Assembly: GCA_015680685.1 (NCBI GenBank)
Contig: MNCI01022121.1
Coordinates: 286,408-330,836, forward strand
DNA from: Gnetum montanum
Taxonomy: Eukaryota; Streptophyta; Gnetopsida; Gnetales; Gnetaceae
Reading direction: 5' to 3'
Length of the DNA: 44,429 nt
This document shows, one piece after another, positions 24,031 through 34,963 of this stretch. The notes under the pieces are model-generated. The model worked only from the letters and a program-made list of their open reading frames with translations, did no database searches and was not told the origin of the DNA. The position numbers and the translations under genes are program-made. Within the stretch, counting starts at the first letter, position 1. Each line of letters opens with the position of its first letter.

Positions 24031-24212
24031 ACTAGCATAAGTTAACATGAACATTCTATAAAAAATGCATGTATGCAATACACAAGTTGGCACAAAATCC
24101 TCTTGCTTCCTTCAAAACTATTGTCTTTCAAACAATGTTTGCAAAATTCATCACACAAAAATTTAGAAATCCAAAATTCAAAATTTTCAAAAAAAAATAA
24201 AACCTCATATGA

Positions 24213-27200
24213 TCATGGGTCATCTCTATTCAAATTGTTTTCACCTTCCGTTCCTGCACCATTCCCTTGTGTATCGCCTTCCCCTACTTTTTTCCTCGCA
24301 AAATCTTCATTTCCTCCCTCTACGGGTGTTTTACCCTCATCTAGAGCTTGCACCGTGGGAACGAAGTAGTCAGCTAGGACAACAAATGCAAACTACAATA
24401 GAGCATAAACATTAGCACGGTAAACATTAACTAACCTGAGAAGGGCTCATGTTCATCTCGAAGGGTATCTCGTCTAAACCGAGACCGAGGCGATGCTAGA
24501 CCTCCTCTACTAAGATATCCACCCAACACCTTTTGCCTAGTGTAGCGTCTGCTATAGAAACTCTCTCCCTTTCGGTGGATGTCCACCTTGGTGCCCCTGG
24601 AGAAAAGGAGATGGTTGCAGTCTCTCTTGTGGGAAGGTCTACTTTCAAGTCAAGAGATTTCATAACCTTGACCTGCTCCTTGAACCTAGTGTAGGCCTCA
24701 AAAGCATCAATAGCATTCATGAATGATTCATATGTGAATGCCTCCATAGCAGCATCTTCATACAGTTTACAATGGGCAGCATTTTCCTATTTATACATAC
24801 GTTTATTTTTTCTTTGGGTTTGCCCCCATTCATAAATCTTGGCGCTAAAGTCTTTTAGATCCTAACAGTTCTGGTTCAGTAGGTCCATCTGCATCCACTG
24901 CTCTATCAATTCATGGGTGGTCTCGACACTCTAACATGAAACTATCCAAAACCTAGTGTGGTCTACCACAACTATGTTCAAATCCTCATTGTTAGTGTTG
25001 TAGGTGATGAGGAACTCGTTCCTTGACTTGAGGTCCCCCACCTTGGCCTTTAGGTCAGCCTCCCTTTACTCAGCCTTCTAGACCCATTTCCACAAGTCCT
25101 CATTGGTACGCTTGCACTCCCACAGGGAGCGAGCCGAGTGTAAAGCACATTTGCAAACCTCATCCTATGCGCAACGAGACATCTTGGTAACTTTCAGCAG
25201 GAATGTGGACACAACACCGACTTTCAAAGGTCGAGTCAAGTCCCATTTGAGTCAAGAAGCTACCATGACACAAAGAACACACCAATCGCATTAGCATAGC
25301 ACAAGTGTAAAACTCAAGAAACTTTAGCATAACAGCATGAGAGTGAATGACACTACCACCTACCCGCTTCAGAGTCCACCTACTGAAGGTGACCAATCAT
25401 GTCATCAAAAATCCCCTGCATTAACACAAATTTGTCGAGGATTTCAGCCTAGGATCCCGCAAGAACCGAAGGAGGTCCTATGGAATTAACAATAGCATCT
25501 TTCACATAACCAAACTCATTAGCAATGACCAAGATGGACTATGACAAGGTAGACATATTGCCAAACTCACCAACATCCGAGCGTAGTTTTTCTTCCAGCT
25601 GATGCAAAATGATGACGGTAGCCTAACCAGAAGTTCATCCCAGGTCCCTATGGATCTCCTCTTCATGCACTGGTGCCTTTCCTTTAAGGAGACCAACATC
25701 TTTTTTATTCAAGGGAGGCTTCTCTTCACTGGTAGGAGGGTTCTCCCTAATAATGAGAGCCCCTACCTTAACCATAGGATCTTCCTTCCTTTTAATTGGG
25801 GCCTTTCTCTCTAAGACTGGGGCCCCTGCATCTTTATTCGTCATCCCTGTCCTAAGGGCTAACACCTCTTCATCGCCTTCTTATTCCTCTTCTTCTTCTG
25901 GTGGTCAAAAACATATTTACATTAACTCAAAGCAAGTTAGCCTAAGGCAGATGCTATGTTATGCTACGCCATCCAGCGTAGCATAATGTAGTTGACTACA
26001 ACAAACCAAGCATTTAATAAAAGCACTTACTAATAGGGGGTTGCATCCTCTATAGTTTAATCCATAGTTTTCACCCCTCCTCTTCCCCTGTGTGAAGGGT
26101 TTCCTTAGCTGGAGGAGGCCTCTTCCACCATAAATTTCTGGCCATAGTCTCAGCTATGAGATGTTCACCCTGTGACATGCTACCGTCCATGGTGGGGGAC
26201 GTCTCACCTACGCTATCCTGGCCGTGAACGTTGTGGGCAATTTGGGACTTAGTCATTACAGAAAATGACTTCCCAATTATTTCTAGAGGACCTTGGGCTC
26301 AGATGGTCTCAAATATCTAGTGAATCTAAGGTCTGGAAATCTGGTCACAATTTCGCATGACCCAGATTCCCTTCTCCTGAACCACTAGGAACTCCACGAA
26401 ATGCTTAAGGCAGCCTATGTAGAAGGCGTAATAAATGTTGGAATGAGACTTTGCTTTCGTCCAGTTTCCTAAGATCTCTTTCCATAACCTTTTACATAGA
26501 GACTTGGCCTAGTTGTAATGGGTCTTCTCCTCCATAACCTCATGCATTATCTAGGCTTGCTCAAGCCCCAAGACCTTTCCCTGGGTGAGCAGCTAGGGGA
26601 ATGTGTGAGCATGGAAAATGGGGTAAAACTCCTCGGTGGGTCCTTCTTTGAGCTTATTCATAGGGAGCCCCTTTCACTTCTTGGTAAGCTTGAGCCACTC
26701 CTAAATGTCCTCCTTCTAAACGATCAACTCTATCCTGGACGTCAACCTTATCAAAATGCCTTCGGTAGGGACACCAAACAAATCCATGAATAGCTGGTCA
26801 TTGACATCAATGACCACCCGCATGTCATACATGTGCAAGCAAAAGAGGCTCACCTTTTCAGAAAAATATTCGACCAAGATGAGCATCTCAGCTACAAGAA
26901 CATTTAGATTCAGGGCCAGGAATAGATCTAGAAGCCCCATCTTTTTAATGTTTTGGACCAGGGAGTCTAAGGCCCCATCGTTCAACTAGCGTTGGCTCTT
27001 TTCTACTTCCCCATACTTGAAGTAGACATTATCCCCATGCACCTTAGCAGTTACCACCATTACCTCTTGAGGTTTCTTTGCCCCTATAATAGTTCCACAA
27101 AAATGTTTAGCAAAAGATGCAGAGAATTCAAGAATTGCAAAGACACTTAAACATGTGGCACTTATCACTCGATGTACCAGGTCGTTATAGTAGTGGAAAC

Positions 27201-28633
27201 TGTGGGAGTTCAACCAGAACTTTTTCAACCTTGACTAGTTTGAAGGGTTTTTCCCAATCCCCATCTAACTAGCCCTACCCCTTGCATTTATTGTAGATGG
27301 GAGAATATATGTCTCGGTAGGCATGGTATTCACCCCTACATTGATCAAGCACACTCGCCCATAGGTTCTCAGCAGAAGAGAACTCCTACAGATCTAGCTG
27401 CGTTATGGTTAGTAGACCCAGTAGGTCATGAACTCCACCCTTTTCAATGTAGAACCTATTAGCAAATGCACACTGTTAACATTAGGCCAACACGGTCGAC
27501 GTAGCACAAACACAACAAAACAAGGCTACAAAACTCACCCGCAAGCATAATTGATAGTCCCTTGAGGGTTCTAGAAGCACGTGGTCATAGAATCTGCAAG
27601 GAATAATGTGTTGAAATGGTGGTAGTAGCTATACTTAGGAATATCCCATATCTAGGCCAAGCATCTTAACCCTGTTGGGCACTGAGTAGATCCTTCTCCC
27701 TGCCTGCTCGTGATTGCCCCATCGGTCAGAAACCTCAGAATGCCTCGGCTTGCCTAAGAAAAACGGCTTCTATTATACAGGCTACCTCCTCTCCTCTAGG
27801 GAGGAAAAAAAAATCACAATGAAATGGTCAAGGAGGAATTGTAGGAATTCCTGTGCCCCTTTACTGAACCAGATGCCCTGCTCTCCCATGCGTATCTGGG
27901 GAGGAGGAGCATTAGCCACAGGTCTGTTCACATGACATAGGACCCCTCTAATTTCCAAAATAATTATCCTAGGCCTTAGCCCCACCCTTCATAACACAAT
28001 CAACAAATGTTAGCATTATATCTAAGGATAATACACATGCAACGTAGTGATGCCTAGCAACTCATACATATAGCGTAGCATAACCGTCCGCCTGCATATA
28101 GCATAGTAAGGGCATGAAAGACTAGCATAGCAAGAACACACAAATAGCCTATCATAGCAACAAAACAATTGACAACATACCCTAACAAAATACATGTTAC
28201 ACTGTCGTATCACACATGGCCTAGCCCTCCTAAGGGTTCTACGTTACACTATTCGAAGGTCAAGCAACTTAAACTACGCCAGCCTCCGCAGTTATAATGA
28301 CCATGGCGGTGGCGGTTTAAGACACCTTACATGCAACTATAACGTAATGTTTATGCATCTTCCATGATCGAAACGGCAACAGTGGCGATGCAAGGGCCAA
28401 AATGACGCAACCACAGAAAGCATAGGTAGCCAAGAATGGATGCAAAATGAATAAGGTGCAAAGAAAAAGTAGAGAACAACAAAAAACACAAAATGAAAAA
28501 GCAGAGGAAGCATAGTAACCTGCTAGGTCAACAGTGCTCTCTCTTGCACCACAACGTGTACTTGTGTCACTCGCCCCAGTGTCTTCTTCACCTCCTCAAC
28601 CTTTGCAACTGCCAAATGAGTCTTAGGATCCAT
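24213..28633 (-). pseudogene. Antisense multi-exon gene of element D (long form)
   Basis: Six inferred exons on the minus strand: 28633-28520 (ATG, MDPKTHLAVAKVEEVKKTLG), about 27988-27539, 27455-26031, 25897-25364, 25259-24436 and about 24378-24213 (stop TGA). Donors at 27538, 26030, 25363 and 24435 are GTGAGT, GTAAGT, GTAGGT and GTTAGT. The phase-1 and phase-0 junctions of the last exons coincide with those in A and C. Exon 3 holds a large domain with AEMLILVEYFSEKV and DVNDQLFMDLFGVPTEG, which vaguely recalls domains of plant transposon-associated proteins; this is tentative. The C-terminal half shares PRW, EWGQTQRKNKRMYK and the end of exon 5 (PSQ) with A. Numerous TAG and TGA stops and one frameshift near 27240 show it is dead. 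Function unknown. Confidence 0.72.
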
Positions 28634-28746
28634 TTTCCTACTCGCAGATTTACTCTTTTCGCTGTAAAAAATTTGTCTTGCTAGTTGTTAGCACAATTGC
28701 TTCGTGCTCCGAAATTGCCTTGTGCTCCAATATGGGCTCTGTGCCC

Positions 28747-28752
28747 TTATAA
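28747..28752 (-). promoter_or_regulatory. Candidate TATA box of the D antisense gene
   Basis: TTATAA, in minus-strand context CATTATAAGGGC, about 115 bases upstream of the first-exon ATG at 28633. Spacing fits a plant core promoter, but the motif is short and unsupported by a second intact copy. Confidence 0.35.
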
Positions 28753-28969
28753 TGAGAATGGAAAAATTGCCAAATTTTGACCCCTATTTATTGTTGTAAT
28801 GATAAGATAGGGAAACCTTCCACTCTATCTCTCTCCAATTAATGCGAAGTACGCCATACAATGTAGCATGCTCGCCACAACATCGTAGCATTGTTAGCAT
28901 TAAAACCTTGACACACTTCAAGCTAACTATTTACTTTCTCAAAAACAAAAAAATATATTTGTTTTCATT

Positions 28970-29490
28970 ACAGGTCTAAAAAGGCCTTAAAATAGCAATC
29001 CTAGCAATTGTAGTACGACCAGTCTGAAAAGACCTTAAACTAGTAATCCTATTGTAGTTGCACCTCTAACGGTCCAAAGAGACCCTAAACTAGTAGTTCC
29101 AACCTGTTACGTTTGCAGTCCACAATGACGTTACACTAGCAATCCCACATTCTTACGTGGGTGGTTTTGCATCTTCTCATAATTTCACATTTCCACATTG
29201 GCAATGTCACAATTTCTAGTAGTTTTGTGTTTTCATGTCAATAGTTTACATTTTCATATTAATGGTTTTGCATTTCTCATATCTGCAATTTCCCATTTTG
29301 CATACTATCATTTTGCATGTTAAGATTTTTCATGTTACAATTTGGCATTGTAAAATGACACTAAAATAGTATTTTGGTATTTGCATATCAATAGTTTCAC
29401 AACTTCACACTTTGCATTGGTAATTTTACGTCTTTAGCAATTCTTCACTCTTACGCCTTGGGAGTCCCCCATGACCTTAAACTAGCAAAC
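28970..29490 (+). repeat. Hairpin-repeat array D2 and AT-rich spacer
   Basis: Clear copies between 28973 and 29145, for example 29071-29084 (GGTC-CAAAGA-GACC then CTAAACTAG), and one more near 29462-29485. Between them is AT-rich sequence with many CATTTTGCAT-like phrases and no gene. The array lies upstream of the antisense gene and just before pol. Confidence 0.75.
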
Positions 29491-29599
29491 TTTCAGTCTT
29501 TACATCATCACACTATGAAAGTTGCATCTCGTCACTACTTTGCAAATTTTTATTATACAAAATCTTTGCCAACACACGCCTCTTAACTAGGCTTTTATC

Positions 29600-30101
29600 T
29601 CATGTTGGCAGGTCAAGCAAGAGCTGGAAATCCATCGTGACCTTTCCATGCCCTTAACATTAGTACGGTCACATGGCAAGCTTGCAAGGTAATTGAACCC
29701 CAACCTGATCGACTGAGAGTCAACCACAACTAGCATGATAGTATCCTTAGAAGCATCCCCAAACTAGCCTGAGCATCTAGTCCAAGCCCTAGACCTAGAG
29801 ATCAAGGATGTAATCGAGGATCCTCTCATCGAGATGCCTGTGACCATGTCAAAATGGGAGATGAAAACGTTAAATCTCAGCTCCTTCCTAGACATACAAA
29901 TGAATAAAAACCTAGCCAAGATTCTGCAAGACAACATCAATGTCTTCACATGGTTGTACAACGACATGTCAGGTCTAGATCTGTGGCTGATTTAGCACAA
30001 CATCATCCTAGACCCACACATGAAGGTAGTCAAGCAGAAGGCTTGCAAAGTCAAGCTAGAAATCATGCTAGCCATGAGGGATGAAATCACCAAGCTATAC
30101 C
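29600..30101 (+). pseudogene. Element D pol, N-terminal part up to reverse transcriptase start
   Basis: A pyrimidine-rich stretch ending TTGGCAG at about 29622 could be a splice acceptor leading into pol. The following frame holds the pre-RT segment typical of plant Ty3/gypsy elements: VFTWLYNDMSGLD, then a His-Asn stretch, DPHMKVVKQKACK and MRDEITKLY, equivalent to the usual FAW..EDMPGLDP...KPVKQKRR...EVEKLL. It is cut at 30101 by a minus-strand LTR, before the RT palm. A few in-frame stops. Confidence 0.85.
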
Positions 30102-31809
30102 TGTACCATTTGAAATCGTCGGTATCTGGTTGGAAGGAAATAGAAACCAGGGGATCATCGGACACGCACAGAAGTCCCTACCTTCACTTGAGGGTGAGCT
30201 GGAACAGACAAAGTTAGAGTACCTTGGGTGGTCCGCACATGGATCAGACAAGGATTTCCTTGAGAGTATATCGATATATTGTACGCCGGGTTATACGTAA
30301 ACAACGTAACTTATGTGAAACCAAGCATAAATGTTCAAAAATTTAAACGATATGCATACAAGAATAAATGATAAAACTGTAACAAATCTTAGCAAAAATG
30401 TGGCAATGTCATTGCATAATGGAAGTTACAATGCACCGGTCTTAACGCAGTTGTGGATGTGACATAAGGTGGACGAAGAGCCTGGTGAATGCAAGGGTTT
30501 GATAGCATGCTGGTTTAGATTGCAGATACAACATAGAGGCTGTATGTTCAGCGTGCAGGGTTGGGGTCCAGCGTATAGGATGCAGGGTTCTCAATTTGCT
30601 TAGTGTGGTCTGCCCCGATTTTTGCCAAGATGCTTTCGATTTTTCCAACCCCGATCTGGTCAAAAATCAGAGTTTTTATATGGGTTTTGACATTAGACTC
30701 GAGTCTAAAAGGGGATGAGTGGCTGTAAGGTGAGAAAAATTTGGATCGAGAGACAGGTGGTGCATTGTCCGAGTGCAAGATATGTTACAACTGGACAGCG
30801 TATAGCATGCCAGCATACAGGATGCCAACGTAGAGGATGCCAGTGTAGAGGATGCTAGCGTATAGGATGCCAGCATACCAGATGCCAACATAGAGGATGC
30901 CAACGTACAAGATGCTAGTGTAGAGGATGCTAGCATACAGGATTCCAGCATACAGGATGCCAGCATACAGGATGCCAGCGTACAGGATGCCAGCATAGAG
31001 GAAAAATGTACCCAACGTATAGGCATGAAAATGCTTCATTTTAAGGTCAAAACTTGATTTTCGGATGCCTGAGAGCTACTGGGGACCATGGGGAAAGTCC
31101 TAGGTGGTCTAGACCTTCAATTTTGGCCTATTAGAGGAGTTTCTAGAGCCCAAAAGTTGTACGTTGGGCTATACGCTGGGCGTGCAGAGTACGTATGCTC
31201 AGCGTATAGGTCATCGAAATGCATCATTTGGAGGTTGAAACTTGATTTTTGGATGCCTGAGAGCGACTAGGGACCCTGGGGAAGGTCTTGGGGGGTCTAG
31301 ACACTTAGTTCTAGCATGTTTTGATGCATTTTCGGGGCCCAAACGTCTCTCTACGCTGGCTGTACCCTGGGCGTATACGCTAGGCCTAGAGGAATGAAAG
31401 ACCATCATTTGGAGCCAAAAATTTGATTTTCAGGTGTCTAAGAGCTATTGGAGATCCTGGGGAAGGTTCTGGGGGTCCAAATGCTCAGTTCTAGCATGTT
31501 TTGATGCATTTTTGGGCCCAAAAGTCTCTCTACGCTGGTTGTACGCTGGGCTATACGCTGGCCAACGTACACCAAGGTGTGCCCAGAGTATACTTGGTTA
31601 AAACAAAGTATTTTTAACTTAAAAATTGAAATTGTTGATGTCAGATGCTGATGTAGTCACCTGTGGGTCCCAAGAAACTCTTTCTTGTTCAAATATGCTT
31701 TTTTTGATGCTATTTTTGAGGTTCACAAGTTTCGGTCATGCTGGGAAGTATCATGACTTAGCTTGATTCTTGTCTGAAACTGCTGGGTCCAAATTTTTGT
31801 GGTGTTTCA
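30102..31809 (-). repeat. Minus-strand B-type LTR in D pol
   Basis: On the minus strand it starts TGAAACACC (31809 downward) and ends GGTACA (30102). It shares with LTR B the roughly 175-bp palindrome-rich units (31030-31560), the TATA region (TTTTTATA at 30673-30680 on the plus strand) and the 3' TTTACGC-rich part. Its U3 minisatellite is expanded to about 15-17 units of AGGATGCCAGCGTAC at 30790-31010. It is the 3' LTR of an element whose remaining internal part is at 31810-32335. Confidence 0.9.
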
Positions 31810-32335
31810 TTGGCCCCTCTTTGTTGAATCTTGGAGGAATCAACCTAAGAAGCATCGACAAAGAAGTACAAAACACCACAAGCAACTTAGTAGCATTGTC
31901 CTTCGACACCTGGCCAGATGTCATCGCACCGTGTTCAGTAGTACATGGGATTGGGGAAATTAGGTTTGTAGCTAGATAGGGAAATGGAAATTGTCGGGAT
32001 TGGGACCTGATCAAGGGATTTTACATGGTAAAGGGGATGCTCTGGTGTGTACACGGGTCTTACTGATCATTTTCAATAGCCATTGTTTAGCAGGCTCAGA
32101 ATCAAGACATGAGATGTGCGTCCTTTGGCAGAACAAGACTCTTGTTTAGTGTTTAAGAGGACTTGTTGACCGCATGATGATGGGTTGTGTTCTCTGGAGG
32201 AACAGGCCCCTTGTTTGGTGTTAAAGAAAACCTGTTGGTGGAGAGCCAAAGCTGCGCAATGAGATGTTACTTGAGCTTTTGTGACATGAGTGTTTGTTTC
32301 TAAGATAACTACCTTCCCACCTAAGGCTTATGGGA
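31810..32335 (-). mobile_element. Remnant of B-like internal region with polypurine tract (inverted)
   Basis: On the minus strand this matches B 18575-19105, including the CAAAGAGGGGCCA polypurine tract directly before the LTR. Similarity ends at about 32335 in GGCTTATGGGAAG; beyond this the sequence is D pol. The 5' part of the minus-strand element and the D RT core are both missing, so a deletion joined the two. Confidence 0.85.
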
Positions 32336-34648
32336 AGATGTTACACCCCATGCAACATCTTCTAAAGAAGGGGGTTAACTTCGAGTGGACAACCCAGTGT
32401 CAACAGGCCTTCGATGACCTAAAGAAGGAACTCTCACACCTCCCAACTATGCATCCACCGTAAAGGGATAGATCCTTCTTTATCTACCTCACCACCTCTA
32501 ATACATCTATTGCGGCACTGCTATGCCAGAAAAAAGACGACGGGTCTAAGATACTAGTGTATTACCTAAGTCATGCACTAATAGTGCACAAGGAAAAATA
32601 CAACGAAGTGAAGAGGAATTTCCTTGCCATAGTGTTTGCACTCAAAAAGTGGAGGCATTACCTATTTCGCAATACAACCAACATCATTTGCAAAAGCAAC
32701 ATACTTCAGGCTATTACTAACAACCTATATGAAAGTAGCAGGATAGCCCGATGGAAGGTAATAACCACGGAGTTCGATTTACACTATGTAAGTCAATCAT
32801 CAATGACGGGTCAAGCCATAGCAACCAAACTCACGACCTCTCCAATCAATGGCTAGGCAACCATAGATCCCAAATTCCTAGACGAGCACATTAGCAATAT
32901 CAACATTGTCCCATCGCATCTTGAAGCCACTTTACACTTCGATAGTGCCTCAACCATGCAAGGAGGGAGCACTGCTACAATCATCACATTCCCTTTTGGG
33001 GAAATGCATCCATCCGCATATTGTTTTTCATTCCCTTATACCAACAATGTGTCAGAGTATGAGGGGTTGCTCAGAGACCTCTTAACTACCCGAGCGTTGC
33101 GCATACAATAGCTGGCAATCTAGGAAGATTCACAACTAGTTGTGAATCAAATAATCGAGGTCTATGCCTACAAGGCTATGCACCTGCAACCCTACTGTGA
33201 CCTAGCAAAAATCCTACTTAAGAAATTTGCAACCATAGATGTGCAACACATGCCATGCAACGAGAACACCGTGGCAGATGCCTTAGCTACCCTTGCATTA
33301 AACATTCCATCACATTCCTTGGCAAACCTACCAACATCAATTATCGAATGTGTAGAGCCAATCACTCAGATGGAACACATGGCCTCTATCAATGTTGTGG
33401 ATACCCAAGAGTGGTACACCATCATTAAAGCTTACCTACAACATGGAGAACCCCCAGGTGGATTGACATCTACCTAGAGAAATGGAATCCATAAGCGTGC
33501 CCAGCAATACATGCTCATGGGAAATGATGCCCTATGCCGATGTTCCTACGATAGGATATTGCTAACATGCGTGGGTGGGGAGCAGGCATAGAAGGTAGTT
33601 AATGAAGTACATGAGGAGCTTTGCGATGGACACATAGCACCCAGTGCTATGGCTGCATAAATCAGACACCTAGGGTTCTACTAGCCCCACATGGAGTGTG
33701 ACTGCCTATCAAAAGTCAAGACGACACGTGCCAAAGATACGCAAATCTCATACAAGTAGCACCTATAGATCTACAGCTGATGCAAATCACGTGGCCATTC
33801 CAACGATGGGGACTAGACCTCATAGGGCCTATCATGCCTAAGTCCTCTATAGGGCATAGTTTCATTATTACTGCCACTAAGTACTTTACCAACTGGGTGG
33901 AAGCTATGCCCATGAGGAAGATGATGTCTCAAAAAATTTCCATTTCCTCCTACACAACATCGTAACAAGATTTAGGCTTCCAATGACTATCGTGATCGAT
34001 AATGGGCCATAGTTTAGCAGTATAGAAACCTGAACCTTCTGCAACCATCTAGGCATTAAACAATCATTCTCCTCCCCATACTACCTACAGGTGAATGGGT
34101 AAGCAGAGGCTACAAATAAGTCCATCATCAACTTGCTGAAGTGGATGCTTAACAACAGCAAGAGGCGATGGCACGAAAAAATCCTCTACATTCTGTGGGC
34201 CTACCAGACGACGTGCAGGACTACAATGAGTAAGATCCCTTATAGCCTTGTTTATGGATCTAAAGCTGTGTTTCCTCTTAAGTTGTAGGTACCATCACTC
34301 CAGATGATCCTAGTTGACGGCGTGAGAAAAGCCCAGAACAATGAGTTTTGGATCATCAGCCTCGACACAATAGAGGAGTAGCACGCGCAGACGTTGAGAT
34401 GCATAGAGCACTATCAGAACAAGCAGCAGCAAAAGCACCATGCATACCTACATTGATGACCAGTGTAGAACAGAGACCTTTTCCTCAAGATCATCCATGA
34501 GCATGTGAGCAAATTCTCAGCCAACTGGGAAGGCCCTTACGTGGTCACTAAAGCCTTTGGAAATGGAGCCTTCAAGCTAGCAGACATGAACGACAACAAG
34601 TTTACCAACCTAGTGAATCATTCGTACCTCAAGACGTACTATGTCTAA
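32336..34648 (+). pseudogene. Element D pol, C-terminal part: RNase H, second RNase H, integrase
   Basis: Three parts. (1) 32336-32855: the connection and RNase H region of Ty3/gypsy pol (FEWTTQCQQAFDDLKKEL, LVYYLSHAL, KWRHYL). (2) About 32920-33340: a second RNase H of the Tat-lineage type with Asp 32941, Glu 33061, Asp 33127 and Asp 33277 all kept (LHFDSA, SEYEGLL, EDSQLVV, NTVADALATLA). (3) 33480-34648: integrase with HEELCDGH, then TCQRYA in a shifted frame, first Asp at 33816 (WGLDLIGP), second Asp at 33998 (VIDNGP) and Glu at 34106, 35 residues later. It ends in the GPYVV and YLKTYYV block. At least two frameshifts (near 33715 and 33945) and many stops. Confidence 0.92.
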
Positions 34649-34654
34649 AGCACA

Positions 34655-34963
34655 ATAGTAGCAACCAACAACATCCACAACGATGTTAAATTAGTAGCAC
34701 CGAGCACTGTCTGCTACGATGATAAACTGGCAACAGCACCAAGCAGTGTCTGTAATGACATTAAACTAGTGGCATCAAGCACCATCCACTATGACATAAA
34801 ACTGACACAACTAGTCTGCCATGACGTTAAATTGGCACAACTCATCCACTATGACATTAAACTAGCATGTAGATTTTTTTGGGACGTTAAACTAGCATGG
34901 TGGTCCGCTGATACCTTAAACCAGCACATGATCTACCAAGACCTTAAACTGGGTTCGTGTCAC
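34655..34963 (+). repeat. Hairpin-repeat array D3 (about 9 copies)
   Basis: Directly follows the integrase stop. Copies include 34747-34760 (TGTC-TGTAAT-GACA then TTAAACTAG) and a TGTC-TGCTAC-GATG copy. It ends where a minus-strand LTR begins at 34964. Confidence 0.85.

Larger units (their letters stand above)
1..34963 (+). mobile_element. Element D: host Ty3/gypsy (Tat-like) retrotransposon, interrupted
   Basis: The pieces 1-94, 10929-11397, 21176-30101 and 32336-34963 read as one plus-strand element once later insertions are set aside. Order: gag, protease, hairpin-repeat array 1, antisense gene, array 2, pol (start of RT, RNase H, second RNase H, integrase), array 3. The gag joins are in frame and one is proven by a 5-bp target duplication. 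Neither D LTR is in the window: the 5' LTR lies upstream of base 1, and the LTR at 34964 is on the wrong strand. All coding parts carry stops and frameshifts, so D is a fossil. It is the only member here with pol. Tat-lineage assignment rests on the second RNase H. Confidence 0.85.

Noticed and set aside
30676-31039. Open frames rich in Met-Leu-Ala-Ser repeats (also 35459-35824 and 20401-20694)
   Set aside because: They are translations of the 15-bp LTR minisatellite in frames kept open by the unit length being a multiple of three; no conserved protein.
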